From contig JASEGV010000023.1 in assembly GCA_030017895.1 (NCBI GenBank), forward strand, positions 1-39,846: a stretch of DNA of 39,846 nt, in the 5' to 3' direction. Position numbers and translations under genes: made by a program. Each line of letters begins with the position of its first letter. The first letter of the stretch is position 1. The notes below the pieces were generated by a model, which saw only the letters and a list, made by a program, of their open reading frames with translations, ran no database searches and had not been told where the DNA came from. The DNA comes from Bacteroidota bacterium. GTDB lineage: Bacteria > Bacteroidota > Ignavibacteria > UBA10030 > BY39. Below are positions 8,247-17,370 of this stretch, in pieces.

Positions 8247-10082
8247 ATGGTAAAACTAACACCCAAAACAAACAACAGTCCAGTGCCCATAAATTTTTCG
8301 ATTCAGGAAAATAAAGTTCGCATTTTACTGATTTTGATAAGTGCCGCAGCGATTGCTATGTTAGTTTTAATATTGAGTGGTAGCTACAAACAAAACGGAT
8401 TTTTCGGATTTACTTTGGACGATCCATGGATTCATCTTCAATTTGCAAAAAACTTGAACGAGTATGGAAGCTTTTCATATTACAAAAACGAGCTTTCTAC
8501 AGCTGGTTCAACTGCTCCCCTGTACACAATTTTATTATCGGTAGGTTTTTTCTTCACTAAAAACGAATTTTTATTAAGTTACTTTTTCGGCATTATTTTC
8601 TCAGTTGCATCGTTTATTACTTTTTTCTTTTTACTCCGAAAAGAGTTTGATAATTCGATCTTAATTGCAATCGCCGGTTCGCTCATGCTTTTTCTTGAAC
8701 CACGATTAGTGTGGATTTCTTTATCGGGTATGGAAACTACTTTTGCGATTTTTCTAATCATACTAACATTATACTTTTATAAATCTAACAGAGGTGTACC
8801 GTTAGGGATTTGTTTCGGTTTATTCTTATGGACTCGTCCCGAAGCGTTAATACTTATAATTGCAATCATCTTTGATATTTTGTACAACAAGTTTTGGATA
8901 AAGGCAGATAAAATAAAAAAGAATAAACCAATTTTGGAAGGCGATAAATGGTTACAGAAATCAGCTATTATTTTTAGTGCGATTGCAGTTTTATACCTTG
9001 TCCTTAATTTATATTTATCGGGAACAATCTTCCCAAATACTTTTACTGCGAAGATTAAATATTATTCCGGCGGCGGTCAAAATTATTTTCAACAACTCTT
9101 GGAATTTTTAACAAGCAAACATCTCTTTCCATTTGCAGTTTTTGTTGGAATTGGTTTGATAACTGTTCTCTTAAATATTGCATTGCGTAGAAAAGATAAA
9201 TTTATTGTATATATTTTATGGAGTATAGGTCTGTCGGTGGCGTTCGCAATCTATCTACCATTTCTATATCAGAATGGGCGATATTTAATGCCCGTATTGC
9301 CATTTGTAATTGTAATTGGTCTTCAAGGGGTTGTAGTTACAATTAACTTATTATATAGCAGGGTATTTTTGTTTAAGAATAAAAAAAGGTTATTCCTACC
9401 AGTGGCTGCTCTGTTGTTGATTTTCTTAACTCAGTTTGGTATATCGACAGCTGAGATATATAAACAATATGCGTTAGATTGTAAATACATAAACGACAGA
9501 CAAGTTACGACGGCAAAATGGCTGAAGAATAATTTACCTCAGGCTGCAGTGGTTGCTACTCATGACGTTGGGGCAATAGCGTTTTATTCGGATAGAAAAA
9601 TAGTGGATATGGTTGGTTTGATATCGCCTGAGATGATTCAAAACATAGGTAGTTTTGATGGCTTGAAAAATTTTATAGATTCTAAAAACTCGACTCATTT
9701 AGCTGTGCTTCGAAATTGGTTCCACCTAGGTAATCAAACACCCATTTATCAAACTGACGAAAGATTTCCTGAAGTTATGGAGGTCTTTAAATATGATCCT
9801 CGATACGCAATGTTCGTCTCACAAAATATCGTCCGTATGAATGAGGAAGCAGAATATTTGTTAAATTCTGGAAAAACTCAGCAGGCGGGTTATCTACTGG
9901 AACAGTCAATCCGTATGTTCCCAAATTTAGATTGGTCGCATTATCTTATGGGGAAAGCATTTCTCTCAATCAATAATCTTGAAAAGGCGACAAAAAGTTT
10001 TCAAAATGCCCTTAATTTAAATCCCGAACATAATCAAGCGAATCGGTCGATGGATTTTATTTCATCACAAATAAACAAATGA
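8247..10082 (+). CDS. GT-C-like membrane glycosyltransferase with C-terminal TPR region
   Basis: This is a 611-residue polytopic membrane protein. A first membrane helix (about residues 24-44) is followed by a periplasmic loop with the acidic pair D58-D59 in LDDPWIHLQFAK, the usual position of the catalytic aspartate in GT-C enzymes (PMT/ArnT-like), which use polyprenyl-phosphate sugars. About ten more membrane segments follow, with FLWTRPEAL and YQNGRYLMPVLPF, both frequent in GT39/DUF2079-style proteins. After about residue 400 there is a soluble domain and finally a short tetratricopeptide-like region (about 525-605, SINNLEKATKSFQNALNLNP). Acceptor and sugar are unknown. It lies 9 bases after tsaD and overlaps mltG by 4 bases. 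Confidence 0.72.
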   Translation: MVKLTPKTNNSPVPINFSIQENKVRILLILISAAAIAMLVLILSGSYKQNGFFGFTLDDPWIHLQFAKNLNEYGSFSYYKNELSTAGSTAPLYTILLSVGFFFTKNEFLLSYFFGIIFSVASFITFFFLLRKEFDNSILIAIAGSLMLFLEPRLVWISLSGMETTFAIFLIILTLYFYKSNRGVPLGICFGLFLWTRPEALILIIAIIFDILYNKFWIKADKIKKNKPILEGDKWLQKSAIIFSAIAVLYLVLNLYLSGTIFPNTFTAKIKYYSGGGQNYFQQLLEFLTSKHLFPFAVFVGIGLITVLLNIALRRKDKFIVYILWSIGLSVAFAIYLPFLYQNGRYLMPVLPFVIVIGLQGVVVTINLLYSRVFLFKNKKRLFLPVAALLLIFLTQFGISTAEIYKQYALDCKYINDRQVTTAKWLKNNLPQAAVVATHDVGAIAFYSDRKIVDMVGLISPEMIQNIGSFDGLKNFIDSKNSTHLAVLRNWFHLGNQTPIYQTDERFPEVMEVFKYDPRYAMFVSQNIVRMNEEAEYLLNSGKTQQAGYLLEQSIRMFPNLDWSHYLMGKAFLSINNLEKATKSFQNALNLNPEHNQANRSMDFISSQINK

Positions 10083-11113
10083 AAAATAAATTAACAAAAT
10101 TAATTGTTTTACTACTCGCTATTGTTGTGATATTATTTTCAGGTTTAATTTATTTTACCTTCTTCGCACCTAATTATTTCGAGGGTGAAATAGTTATTAA
10201 AGTTTCAAAAGGTATGACCTTCGGGCAGGTGGCTGAAAGCCTCAAAGCGAATAATGTCATAAAAAATAGAACCTTGTTTGAAATCGCCGGCAAAATTATT
10301 AGCGCTGAAAAAGATATTAAAATTGGAAAATATCTTTTCATAAGTAGGATGACGAATTTAGAAATATTGGACGATTTAAAATCCGGGAAATCAGCGTTAC
10401 GAGTGAGTGTTACGATACGCGAGGGATTGAAAGCAACGCAGCAGGCAAAAATATATACACAACAGCTCGGAATTGATTCAGCTAAATTTGTGGAATTTGT
10501 GTTTGATGAAAGCTTTGCAAAAAAATTAGGCGCCGATGGAGAATCGTTAGAAGGATACTTAATGCCCGATACTTATCAGTTCTACTGGCAAGCCGATGAA
10601 GAAGAAATAATCGAAAGGATGGTTGAGCAGTTCTGGAAAGTTTACAACGACACCTTTCAACAACGCGCTAAAATACTTGGACTTTCCAACAACGAAATCA
10701 TAACTATGGCTTCTATCGTCGAAGTTGAAACGGATCTCGATTCCGAACGTGCAACAATTGCTGGAGTTTATTACAACAGATTGCGTAAGCGGATATTTTT
10801 ACAAGCCGACCCAACAATACAATATGTTATAGAAGATGGTCCAAGAAGATTAAGGTATAGTGATTTAAAAATCGAATCTCCATATAATACATACCGGTAT
10901 TTTGGTTTACCACCAGGACCGATTAATAATCCGGGTAAGGCATCAATTCTTGCCGCATTATATCCTGCAAAGCACAAATATATTTTTTTTGTAGCAACCG
11001 GTTTTGAAGGACATACATTCACCAGAACTTATTCGGAACATCAGAGGGCAGTATCTCAGTTCAGAAAAAACAAAACAGCAAGGCAACAAAATAAGGAAGC
11101 TGGGTTAAATTAA
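10079..11113 (+). CDS. mltG: endolytic murein transglycosylase MltG
   Basis: MltG cleaves nascent peptidoglycan strands at the outer face of the inner membrane and is thought to set glycan chain length. The protein (344 residues) has one N-terminal membrane anchor (about residues 7-28) and a LysM-like segment around residues 40-100. The YceG catalytic domain follows, with MASIVEVETDLDSERATIAG (catalytic glutamate region), QADPTIQYV, SPYNTYRYFGLPPGPINNPG and the end block KYIFFVATGFEGHTFTRTYSEH. All expected blocks are present. Its start overlaps the glycosyltransferase stop by 4 bases, and its stop shares one base with the next gene, so the group is tightly coupled. Confidence 0.95.
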   Translation: MKNKLTKLIVLLLAIVVILFSGLIYFTFFAPNYFEGEIVIKVSKGMTFGQVAESLKANNVIKNRTLFEIAGKIISAEKDIKIGKYLFISRMTNLEILDDLKSGKSALRVSVTIREGLKATQQAKIYTQQLGIDSAKFVEFVFDESFAKKLGADGESLEGYLMPDTYQFYWQADEEEIIERMVEQFWKVYNDTFQQRAKILGLSNNEIITMASIVEVETDLDSERATIAGVYYNRLRKRIFLQADPTIQYVIEDGPRRLRYSDLKIESPYNTYRYFGLPPGPINNPGKASILAALYPAKHKYIFFVATGFEGHTFTRTYSEHQRAVSQFRKNKTARQQNKEAGLN

Positions 11114-12795
11114 TGAACATCCATAGAATTATTATATCTGGAATATCAGTATTGTGTTTGAATTGTGCTGGTCAGTTTTACCCTTCGGGAGGTCCGCCCG
11201 ATTCAACGCCACCTCAAGTCATTGAAACAATTCCGGAAGAGAACTCATTGTTTTTTAAAAGCAATCTAATCTCTTTAAAATTCAGCGAGTATGTTGAGCA
11301 ACGCACAGTTCAGGAAGCAGTTTTTATTTCACCTGATTTGGGATTGCTGGAATTTGAATGGAGTGGTAAGGAATTAGATATACTGTTCACTGAGAAATTA
11401 CGCGATAGTACAACCTACGTATTTTCAATGGGAACGGATGTGAAAGACAAGAATGGCAACCGTATGGAACATGCTTTTGGCTTCGCATTTTCGACGGGGA
11501 GTGAAATCGACACTGCAACAATATCAGGAAAAATTTTTGATAAAAAATCTGAAGGTATTACATTATTCGCCTATAAACTTGATAACCGCAACCCGGATAC
11601 TCTGAATCCACAAAATGTAAAACCCGATTATCTTACTCAAACAGGAAACGACGGCTCGTTTATCCTGAAAAATTTATCCTACGGAACTTACCGCCTCTTT
11701 GCAATCAAAGATGAGTATAACAATTTGCTGTATGATCCGCAGATAGATCGCTTTAGCTGTGCGAATTCCGATATAAATCTGACACCTGAAAATCCCGCAG
11801 TCTCGGATCTTAGATTCCGGTTGGCTGTCGAGGATACTACTTCACCGTTTATCGTAAATGTAAACGCGATTGATAGAAATAATGTAGTAGCAAAATTCAG
11901 TGAGGCACTGGATACTTCTGCTATTAACTCAATCTCGTTTGAAATAATAGATACTGTTACGAATAATCGGTTGAATATAAATTCAATTTCTTTGATAAGT
12001 CAACAACTAAATATAATTGTATTGAACACTTCTATTCAGGATTCACAGATATATAAATTGACGGCATACAACGTTCTTGATACTGCGGGAAATATTATTT
12101 TAACGAAAAATAATTTTGTTTATTTTCAGGGCAAGACTCAACCAGATACTACAAAACCAATTTTGGTATTTATCAACATATCGAAGAATTCTACAGATGT
12201 TCCGTATTCACAAGAAGTATCTTTGTTTTTTAGTGAAGCTATAAACAGAAATGCTTTTGAGAATAGTTTTCAATTTATTGATTCGGGGAAAGTAAAAGTC
12301 GATGGCAAATTTTTCTGGCAATCTGATGCTAACTTGATTTTCAAACCTTCTGTACCGTTACAAAGTAAAGTCGAGTATTCAATAAAAATGGTTATGGATT
12401 CGATATACGATGCAGCGGGTAACTCTATTCGGGATAGTGTTGTAGTTATTAAATTCACCACTGTCGATTCAAAAAAATTAGGATTAATCCGCGGCAGCGT
12501 TTCAGTAGATTCACCTGACTCTCTTTATCGCCGGGTTGTTCTCCATTTAGTTAATATTAATAATTTTACAGTCGTACCGGTTTCTCTGAAAGTAAACCAA
12601 GTTCAGACTTTTGAATTCTCAAATTTACCCGAAGGGCAATATACTATTCAGGCGTTTGTAGATGAAAATAATAACGGTAAATACGACTCGGGTAAAATAT
12701 TTCCGCATCACTATTCTGAAATATTAGGAATTTATACTGATACTATTAAGGTCAGGGCGCGATGGCCCATCGAAGGGGTGAATATAAAATTTTAA
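11113..12795 (+). CDS. Ig-like (Big_5) domain lipoprotein
   Basis: This is an envelope protein of 560 residues. The N-terminus is a hydrophobic signal ending at C15 or C18 (SVLCLNCAG), followed by PSGGPPDSTPPQVIETIP. That GGPxDxxPP start is typical of Bacteroidota lipoproteins with SbsA-like Ig (Big_5) domains. At least two such domains are visible: residues about 33-125 (ending FAFSTGS) and about 345-450 (STDVPYSQEVSLFFSEAINR). Between them lies a carboxypeptidase-regulatory-like beta domain (GTYRLFAIKDEYNNLLYDP), with another at the C-terminus (EGQYTIQAFVDENNNGKYD). The start overlaps the mltG stop by one base (TAATG). The exact acylated cysteine is uncertain. No enzymatic function is evident. 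Confidence 0.78.
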   Translation: MNIHRIIISGISVLCLNCAGQFYPSGGPPDSTPPQVIETIPEENSLFFKSNLISLKFSEYVEQRTVQEAVFISPDLGLLEFEWSGKELDILFTEKLRDSTTYVFSMGTDVKDKNGNRMEHAFGFAFSTGSEIDTATISGKIFDKKSEGITLFAYKLDNRNPDTLNPQNVKPDYLTQTGNDGSFILKNLSYGTYRLFAIKDEYNNLLYDPQIDRFSCANSDINLTPENPAVSDLRFRLAVEDTTSPFIVNVNAIDRNNVVAKFSEALDTSAINSISFEIIDTVTNNRLNINSISLISQQLNIIVLNTSIQDSQIYKLTAYNVLDTAGNIILTKNNFVYFQGKTQPDTTKPILVFINISKNSTDVPYSQEVSLFFSEAINRNAFENSFQFIDSGKVKVDGKFFWQSDANLIFKPSVPLQSKVEYSIKMVMDSIYDAAGNSIRDSVVVIKFTTVDSKKLGLIRGSVSVDSPDSLYRRVVLHLVNINNFTVVPVSLKVNQVQTFEFSNLPEGQYTIQAFVDENNNGKYDSGKIFPHHYSEILGIYTDTIKVRARWPIEGVNIKF

Positions 12796-12797
12796 TC

Positions 12798-13319
12798 TTA
12801 TTCTGTTTCGAAAACAGGTTCTTTCGGTTTTGGAGGAGGCGATTTATATACCTTATCAGGCACTACCCACGCATTTTTATATCCTGAGTCGATTAGAAAT
12901 TTTAATAAATGATTTGCTGATGCTCGGTATGGAAAATCACCTGCTCTGATTTTATAGTAGGGTGCCTCGTGAATCATATAAACCCAATCGTACTGCAGGA
13001 GTGGAGATATCTGGTTTTTCATTGCATTCGCTTCATCAATTTCCGAGGTCATTAATATTTGTATTCTGAATCCGGATATAATTTCCGGTTCAACTTTATC
13101 AGTTTCTCCCCTTTTTGTACCAACGAAATTTTTCGTCTCGTTTTCATTTTCTTCTTTCTCAACATCATCATCGTAATCGGCAGGATTAAAAGTTTTTTCA
13201 TATTTATCTAAAAAATCTTTCTGTTCTGCTTCGGGAGTTTTAGCCGACTCGCTTTTAAAGAGTGCAGCACATCCCCAAAACCAAAACGATAAAAAGAATA
13301 TAAAAAATTTTATTCTCAT
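12798..13319 (-). CDS. SPOR-domain lipoprotein
   Basis: The 173-residue product has a signal peptide ending in a lipobox-like FWGC (C17). An acidic low-complexity linker (about residues 28-75) precedes a SPOR fold: GFRIQILMTSEIDEANAMKN, then APYYKIRAGDFPYRASANHL and GYKNAWVVPD. SPOR domains bind denuded glycan strands at division sites, so a periplasmic, outer-membrane-anchored role in cell-wall contact is likely. The proline-rich tail (PPPKPKEP) is unusual but short. It overlaps the upstream SPOR gene by 4 bases and is convergent with the Ig-like lipoprotein gene, only 2 bases apart. Confidence 0.8.
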   Translation of the reverse strand: MRIKFFIFFLSFWFWGCAALFKSESAKTPEAEQKDFLDKYEKTFNPADYDDDVEKEENENETKNFVGTKRGETDKVEPEIISGFRIQILMTSEIDEANAMKNQISPLLQYDWVYMIHEAPYYKIRAGDFPYRASANHLLKFLIDSGYKNAWVVPDKVYKSPPPKPKEPVFETE

Positions 13320-13723
13320 CGGGTTACTTCATTGTTTACATCAATCACCCAAGCGTTGTTGTAGTCAGGGAATTTTTTAACAAATTGGTCGTGGAATTCA
13401 GTTGCAGCTTCTTTACTCCAGAAGTTTCCGACCATCACACGATAAATCCGTTTTGCTGAATCGTAAATATTGTAAATTTCTTCTTTGAAAAGATTTTTTG
13501 CATTGTAAGCAAATTGAAGTGCATTTTCTTCTTTTTCAAATGCACCAATTTGAATAGAAAAATTTTCGACAACTACTTTTTCAGGATTTTCGGGCGGGGG
13601 CGGAGGAAGTTCTTCAGTTATTACACGACTCGGCTCTTTCATATCTGAAGTTTCTTTTGTTGAACCACATCCCGCTAAAATATAAATACATAATCCAAAT
13701 ACTACAAGATGTAAACTCCTCAT
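13316..13723 (-). CDS. SPOR-domain lipoprotein
   Basis: This is a second small lipoprotein (135 residues) with a canonical lipobox LAGC (C19), a proline-rich linker (LPPPPPENPE) and a SPOR domain (NFSIQIGAFEKEENALQFAYN, then YRVMVGNFWSKEAATEF, ending YNNAWVIDVN). It is paired with the following SPOR gene by a 4-base overlap, and both may have arisen by duplication, although they differ in length and linker. A good GGAG ribosome site precedes the ATG. It lies 24 bases after the deoC stop, so it may be co-transcribed with deoC even though the functions look unrelated. Confidence 0.83.
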   Translation of the reverse strand: MRSLHLVVFGLCIYILAGCGSTKETSDMKEPSRVITEELPPPPPENPEKVVVENFSIQIGAFEKEENALQFAYNAKNLFKEEIYNIYDSAKRIYRVMVGNFWSKEAATEFHDQFVKKFPDYNNAWVIDVNNEVTR

Positions 13724-13747
13724 CGAATTTCTCCTTCTTTAATTTTA

Positions 13748-14647
13748 TTAATACATTCCGGTTGATTTAGTTGTATCGGTTTCGCCTATTACAATTTTTA
13801 CGCTGGCGCTTGCACCGATTCTGTCGGCGCCGCTTTCAACCATCTCGATTGCATCTTCACGTGTTCGCACACCGCCCGATGCTTTAACACCCATAGCACT
13901 GCCTACTACTTTGCGCATCAAAGCAATATCGCCGGCGGTTGCACCACCTTTTGCAAACCCTGTCGATGTTTTTACAAAATCAGCGCCCGAACGTTTTGCT
14001 AACAAACACGCTTTTATTTTTTCCTCATCTGTCAATAAAGCACTTTCGATAATTACTTTGGTTAAAACACGATGACGTTTCGCTGTGCTTACAACTGCGA
14101 AAATGTCGTTTTCAACATAATCGTACTCTTTTGATTTGAGCATCCCGATGTTGATAACCATATCAACTTCTGTTGCACCATCACGAATTGTCTGCTCTGT
14201 TTCAAATGCTTTAGCTTGAGTTGAAGTTGCACCTAACGGAAAGCCGATTACAGTGCAAACTTTTACAGGTGTATCTTTTAATAATTGCGAACACAAACTA
14301 ACGTAAGAAGGATTTATGCAAACACTTGCAAAAGTATATTTCGCTGCTTCTGCACAAAGCTCTTTGACCTGTTGGACTGTGGCTTCGGGTTTTAGAAGGG
14401 TATGGTCTATCATTCGTCCGAGTTCGGTATCAATTCCACCGGCAGCTTCAACGCCGATGCTTGCCGATATCCGGCTTGCCCCTTCGCTGACAATATTTTT
14501 TACACCCGCTTTATTATGTATAACACACAAACCATCAGTGCAGACACCATCTTTACACGTTGATCCGGAAGATTTTTTCGCTTGTGTTTCGGTTGGATAG
14601 TCATTCAAAACAAGTTTAATAATGCGTTCGATTTCAGAATTGTTCAT
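13748..14647 (-). CDS. deoC: deoxyribose-phosphate aldolase with N-terminal extension
   Basis: DeoC cleaves 2-deoxyribose 5-phosphate to glyceraldehyde 3-phosphate and acetaldehyde. The class I aldolase barrel begins near residue 73 ([14 protein letters not shown]). The Schiff-base lysine lies in [11 protein letters not shown] and the second active-site lysine in DFVKTSTGF, with the phosphate-binding [10 protein letters not shown] and GADRIGAS at the end. I place the start at 14647. A longer in-frame start at 14764 would add 39 residues unlike the family, reaching into the promoter gap. Even so there are about 72 extra residues. They comprise an amphipathic helix ([12 protein letters not shown]), a Cys cluster C31-x4-C36-x4-C41-x2-H44, and a stretch (49-66) that resembles the enzyme's own last phosphate-binding helix. 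Confidence 0.92.
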   Translation of the reverse strand: MNNSEIERIIKLVLNDYPTETQAKKSSGSTCKDGVCTDGLCVIHNKAGVKNIVSEGASRISASIGVEAAGGIDTELGRMIDHTLLKPEATVQQVKELCAEAAKYTFASVCINPSYVSLCSQLLKDTPVKVCTVIGFPLGATSTQAKAFETEQTIRDGATEVDMVINIGMLKSKEYDYVENDIFAVVSTAKRHRVLTKVIIESALLTDEEKIKACLLAKRSGADFVKTSTGFAKGGATAGDIALMRKVVGSAMGVKASGGVRTREDAIEMVESGADRIGASASVKIVIGETDTTKSTGMY

Positions 14648-14786
14648 TTTGTTTGGTCTCAAATTTATTAAATATTTGTAATAAATATATGAAAAATTTA
14701 GAAAATTACAATTTTTGGAAAAAACAGACTCGTTTACTATATTGCCACAGTCATTTTTCATCAATAATATTCGAAAATAACTTTTA
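14648..14786. promoter_or_regulatory. divergent deoC / aspS promoter region
   Basis: This is a 139-base gap between divergently transcribed genes. It is strongly AT-rich with several A and T runs and must hold promoters for both directions. No operator or riboswitch-like fold was recognised. Promoter boxes cannot be placed with confidence. Confidence 0.4.
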
Positions 14787-16550
14787 ATGAACTACAAAAA
14801 AAGAACACATACGTGCGGAGAACTCAGATTAGATAATTCAGGCGAAAAGATTATATTGAACGGATGGGTTGACAGCCGGCGTAACTTGGGTGGAATTATT
14901 TTTATTTACATGCGCGACCGTTACGGCATTACCCAAGTTGTTTTTAATCCACTCCAAAACCAAGAACTTTATGAATTAGCTGAAACACTGCGAAACGAAT
15001 TTGTAATCTCGGTTACCGGGCGAGTTGAAAGTCGCCCCGTCGGTATGAATAATAAACAAGTTGCCACAGGTGAAATTGAAGTTGTGGCTGAAGAGTTAAC
15101 AATTTTGAATAAAGCAGAGACGCCTCCCTTTGAAATTAAAGATGAGATTGACGTAAACGAAGAAACACGCTTAAAGTATCGCTATCTTGATTTGCGCCGA
15201 ACGCCGCTTCAACAAAGTCTGCTTACTCGCCATAAAATGTATCAAACTACTCGGCGTTATTTTGACGAATTAAATTTCGTTGAAATTGAAACTCCGATTT
15301 TGATGAAGAGTACACCCGAAGGCGCACGCGATTATCTTGTGCCGAGCCGCGTTCATCCCGGAAAATTTTATGCACTCCCGCAATCGCCTCAAACTTATAA
15401 ACAAATTTTGATGGTTGCCGGCTTCGACCGCTATTTCCAAATTGTGAAATGTTTCCGAGATGAAGATTTGCGTGCAGATCGACAACCTGAGTTCACACAG
15501 ATAGATGTTGAGATGTCGTTTGTGGATGAACAGGATATCTTCACGATGGTCGAAGGTTTTATGGTCAGGTTGTTCAAAGAGATTAAAGGAATTGATATCA
15601 AAACTCCTTTCACAAAACTTACGTATAAAGATGCAATCGAAAAATACGGTTCTGACAAACCCGACACCCGTTTCGATTTAACATTTACAAATTTGAATGA
15701 TATTTTATCCAACATTGATTTTAAAGTATTCAGCGAAACGATTAAAAAGGGTGGAGTTGTTTCAGGTTTTACCGCTCCGAATTGTACCACCTATTCACGA
15801 AGCCAACTCGACAACCTTACTGAGTTTGTGAAAAAAATGGGAGCGGGCGGTTTAGTGTGGATGCGTGTAACTGAAAACGGTATCGAAACACCCGTAGAAA
15901 AATTTTTGGGTAAAAAGGTTTTGGAGACCATCCGAACAAAAATGAATGCACAAATCGGAGACTTGATTTTATTGATATCCGATGAGTGGTCGAAAGCTTA
16001 CAATATTTTAGGTTCACTAAGGTTGGAAATGGCTAATCGTCTGAAATTGATGGATGATAACAAATTTGAATTACTTTGGGTTACCGACTTTCCGTTGTTA
16101 GAATTCGTTCCCGAAGAGAATCGTTTTGTTGCTGTTCATCATCCCTTCACATCTCCGAAAATTGAAGACTTGTCGTTGCTCGATACCGAGACGAAAAATG
16201 TTCGTGCCCGTGCATACGATTTGGTATTAAACGGCAGCGAAATAGCCGGCGGCAGCATTCGAATATTTGAACAAGAGTTACAAAGAAAGATGTTCAGTTT
16301 GCTTGGTATAGGTGCTGAAGAAGCCCAAAAGAAATTCGGTTTTTTACTCGATGCATTCAAATACGGCGCTCCTCCACACGGCGGTATTGCTTTCGGCTTC
16401 GATAGAATTGCAATGCTTCTGACAGGACAGAAATCGATCCGTGATGTAATCGCATTTCCAAAAACTACAAGCGCAACATCTTTGATGGACGATTCGCCAT
16501 CGGAAGTTGACGAAGCACAATTAAAAGAGTTGCATATAAAGATTGTATGA
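14787..16550 (+). CDS. aspS: aspartyl-tRNA synthetase
   Basis: This is a class II synthetase charging tRNA-Asp, 587 residues, normal for the bacterial type. In order it shows an OB-fold anticodon domain (residues 1-110, [20 protein letters not shown]), catalytic motif 2 ([19 protein letters not shown]), the bacterial GAD insertion (about 285-410), and motif 3 ([15 protein letters not shown]), followed by [18 protein letters not shown]. The C-terminus is [11 protein letters not shown] second copy of the codons for LKELHIKIV lies 672 bases downstream, after a toxin-antitoxin pair, which suggests that the present 3' end came with, or was displaced by, an insertion. Whether the enzyme also charges tRNA-Asn cannot be decided here. 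Confidence 0.96.
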   Translation: MNYKKRTHTCGELRLDNSGEKIILNGWVDSRRNLGGIIFIYMRDRYGITQVVFNPLQNQELYELAETLRNEFVISVTGRVESRPVGMNNKQVATGEIEVVAEELTILNKAETPPFEIKDEIDVNEETRLKYRYLDLRRTPLQQSLLTRHKMYQTTRRYFDELNFVEIETPILMKSTPEGARDYLVPSRVHPGKFYALPQSPQTYKQILMVAGFDRYFQIVKCFRDEDLRADRQPEFTQIDVEMSFVDEQDIFTMVEGFMVRLFKEIKGIDIKTPFTKLTYKDAIEKYGSDKPDTRFDLTFTNLNDILSNIDFKVFSETIKKGGVVSGFTAPNCTTYSRSQLDNLTEFVKKMGAGGLVWMRVTENGIETPVEKFLGKKVLETIRTKMNAQIGDLILLISDEWSKAYNILGSLRLEMANRLKLMDDNKFELLWVTDFPLLEFVPEENRFVAVHHPFTSPKIEDLSLLDTETKNVRARAYDLVLNGSEIAGGSIRIFEQELQRKMFSLLGIGAEEAQKKFGFLLDAFKYGAPPHGGIAFGFDRIAMLLTGQKSIRDVIAFPKTTSATSLMDDSPSEVDEAQLKELHIKIV

Positions 16551-16583
16551 AAAAGAATCAAGTAAAATAATTAGGATAAATCA

Positions 16584-16808
16584 ATGGAAAACATACTAAA
16601 AAAAATAACAATAAATCCGGAACAATGCGGCGGGCGACCCTGCATAAGAGGGATGCGAATCCGGGTATCCGATGTTCTAGATTTACTTGCCTCTGGGCTA
16701 AGTGCACAACAAGTTTTAGATGAGTTGCCAGACCTCGAGATTGAAGATATTCATGCATGCTTACAGTATGCTTCTCAGAATATAGATCATCCGGTAGTAG
16801 CAGCGTGA
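16584..16808 (+). CDS. DUF433 family antitoxin
   Basis: This 74-residue protein of the DUF433 (COG2442) family forms a small winged-helix-like DNA-binding domain. The signature is clear: the start ITINPEQCGGRPCIRGMRIRV, then VLDLLASGLSAQQVLDELPDL and the end IHACLQYAS. Such proteins are paired with DUF5615 PIN-like toxins and are thought to neutralise them and repress the operon. The stop overlaps the toxin start (GTGA), so translation is coupled. It lies 33 bases after aspS, between two copies of the aspS tail sequence, and looks like a recent guest there. Confidence 0.85.
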   Translation: MENILKKITINPEQCGGRPCIRGMRIRVSDVLDLLASGLSAQQVLDELPDLEIEDIHACLQYASQNIDHPVVAA

Positions 16809-17149
16809 CTATAATCCTTGATGCACAACTTTCTCCGAAGCTTGCTGCTTGGATTGAAAAAGAATTTTTATTGAAAGTAATTCCAGTCCGTGATATCGGT
16901 TTGCGAGATTCTTCGGACGAAACTATTTTTAAAAAAGCACTTGAACTCTCAGCAATTGTAATGACAAAAGATATTGATTTTCTGAAGCTTCAAAAAAGGT
17001 TTGGTGCTCCGCCTCAAGTTATTTGGATACGCTGCGGAAATACATCTGATCTGAGAATGCGAGAAATACTAAAAAAAACATTTCCCGATACACTAAAGTT
17101 ACTAAAAGAGAGTGAAAAGATCGTAGAAATTCGAGATATTTCAGAATAA
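16805..17149 (+). CDS. DUF5615 PIN-like toxin
   Basis: This 114-residue protein is read from a GTG at 16805 that overlaps the antitoxin stop by 4 bases. An upstream in-frame ATG at 16757 would lie deep inside the antitoxin gene and adds residues absent from the family. The sequence begins TIILDAQLSPKLAAWIEK and continues with DIGLRDSSDETIFKKAL, VMTKDIDFLKL and PPQVIWIRCGN, the DUF5615/Mut7-C-like PIN pattern. Acidic residues in LDAQLSP and TKDIDF are the likely metal ligands. It is a probable RNase toxin, intact in length. Its target is unknown. Confidence 0.83.
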   Translation: MTIILDAQLSPKLAAWIEKEFLLKVIPVRDIGLRDSSDETIFKKALELSAIVMTKDIDFLKLQKRFGAPPQVIWIRCGNTSDLRMREILKKTFPDTLKLLKESEKIVEIRDISE

Positions 17150-17192
17150 GTACATCGAATTAATTTAACTTGTAATAAATTTACTCAGAATG

Positions 17193-17225
17193 TTAAAAGA
17201 GTTGCATATAAAAATAGTTGAGTAG
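17193..17225 (+). pseudogene. displaced aspS 3'-end copy
   Basis: Eleven codons read [10 protein letters not shown]-stop. Nine of them encode exactly the last nine residues of AspS. The first 20 bases are identical to 16521-16540, and over 27 bases 24 match, with the three differences all at third positions (AAG/AAA, ATT/ATA, GTA/GTT). No similarity to aspS is seen upstream of 17193. It is not preceded by a start, so it is a relic. With the aspS end it forms a direct repeat around the DUF433/DUF5615 pair. The downstream gap to 17370 holds nothing else I can name with confidence. Confidence 0.75.
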
Positions 17226-17370
17226 TGACCGATGAACTTTTGATGCCATTATAGAACAAAAGACACGTCGGGAAATTCAGAAATATAATTTTTTCAAACT
17301 TGGTATTGGTGTAAAATTTTATAATCATAATTCATAAATCCAAAATATAAAATCTAATAAAGGAATTCTT

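Noticed and set aside
14648-14764. Extension of DeoC to an upstream start at 14764
   Set aside because: The added residues are unlike any DeoC and would run through the divergent promoter region. The ATG at 14647 fits better.
17239-17337. Open frame reading DAIIEQKTRREIQKYNFFKL and ending like an outer-membrane strand
   Set aside because: No start codon, 32 codons only, and no recognisable family. It may be a relic of a lost neighbour of aspS but cannot be supported.
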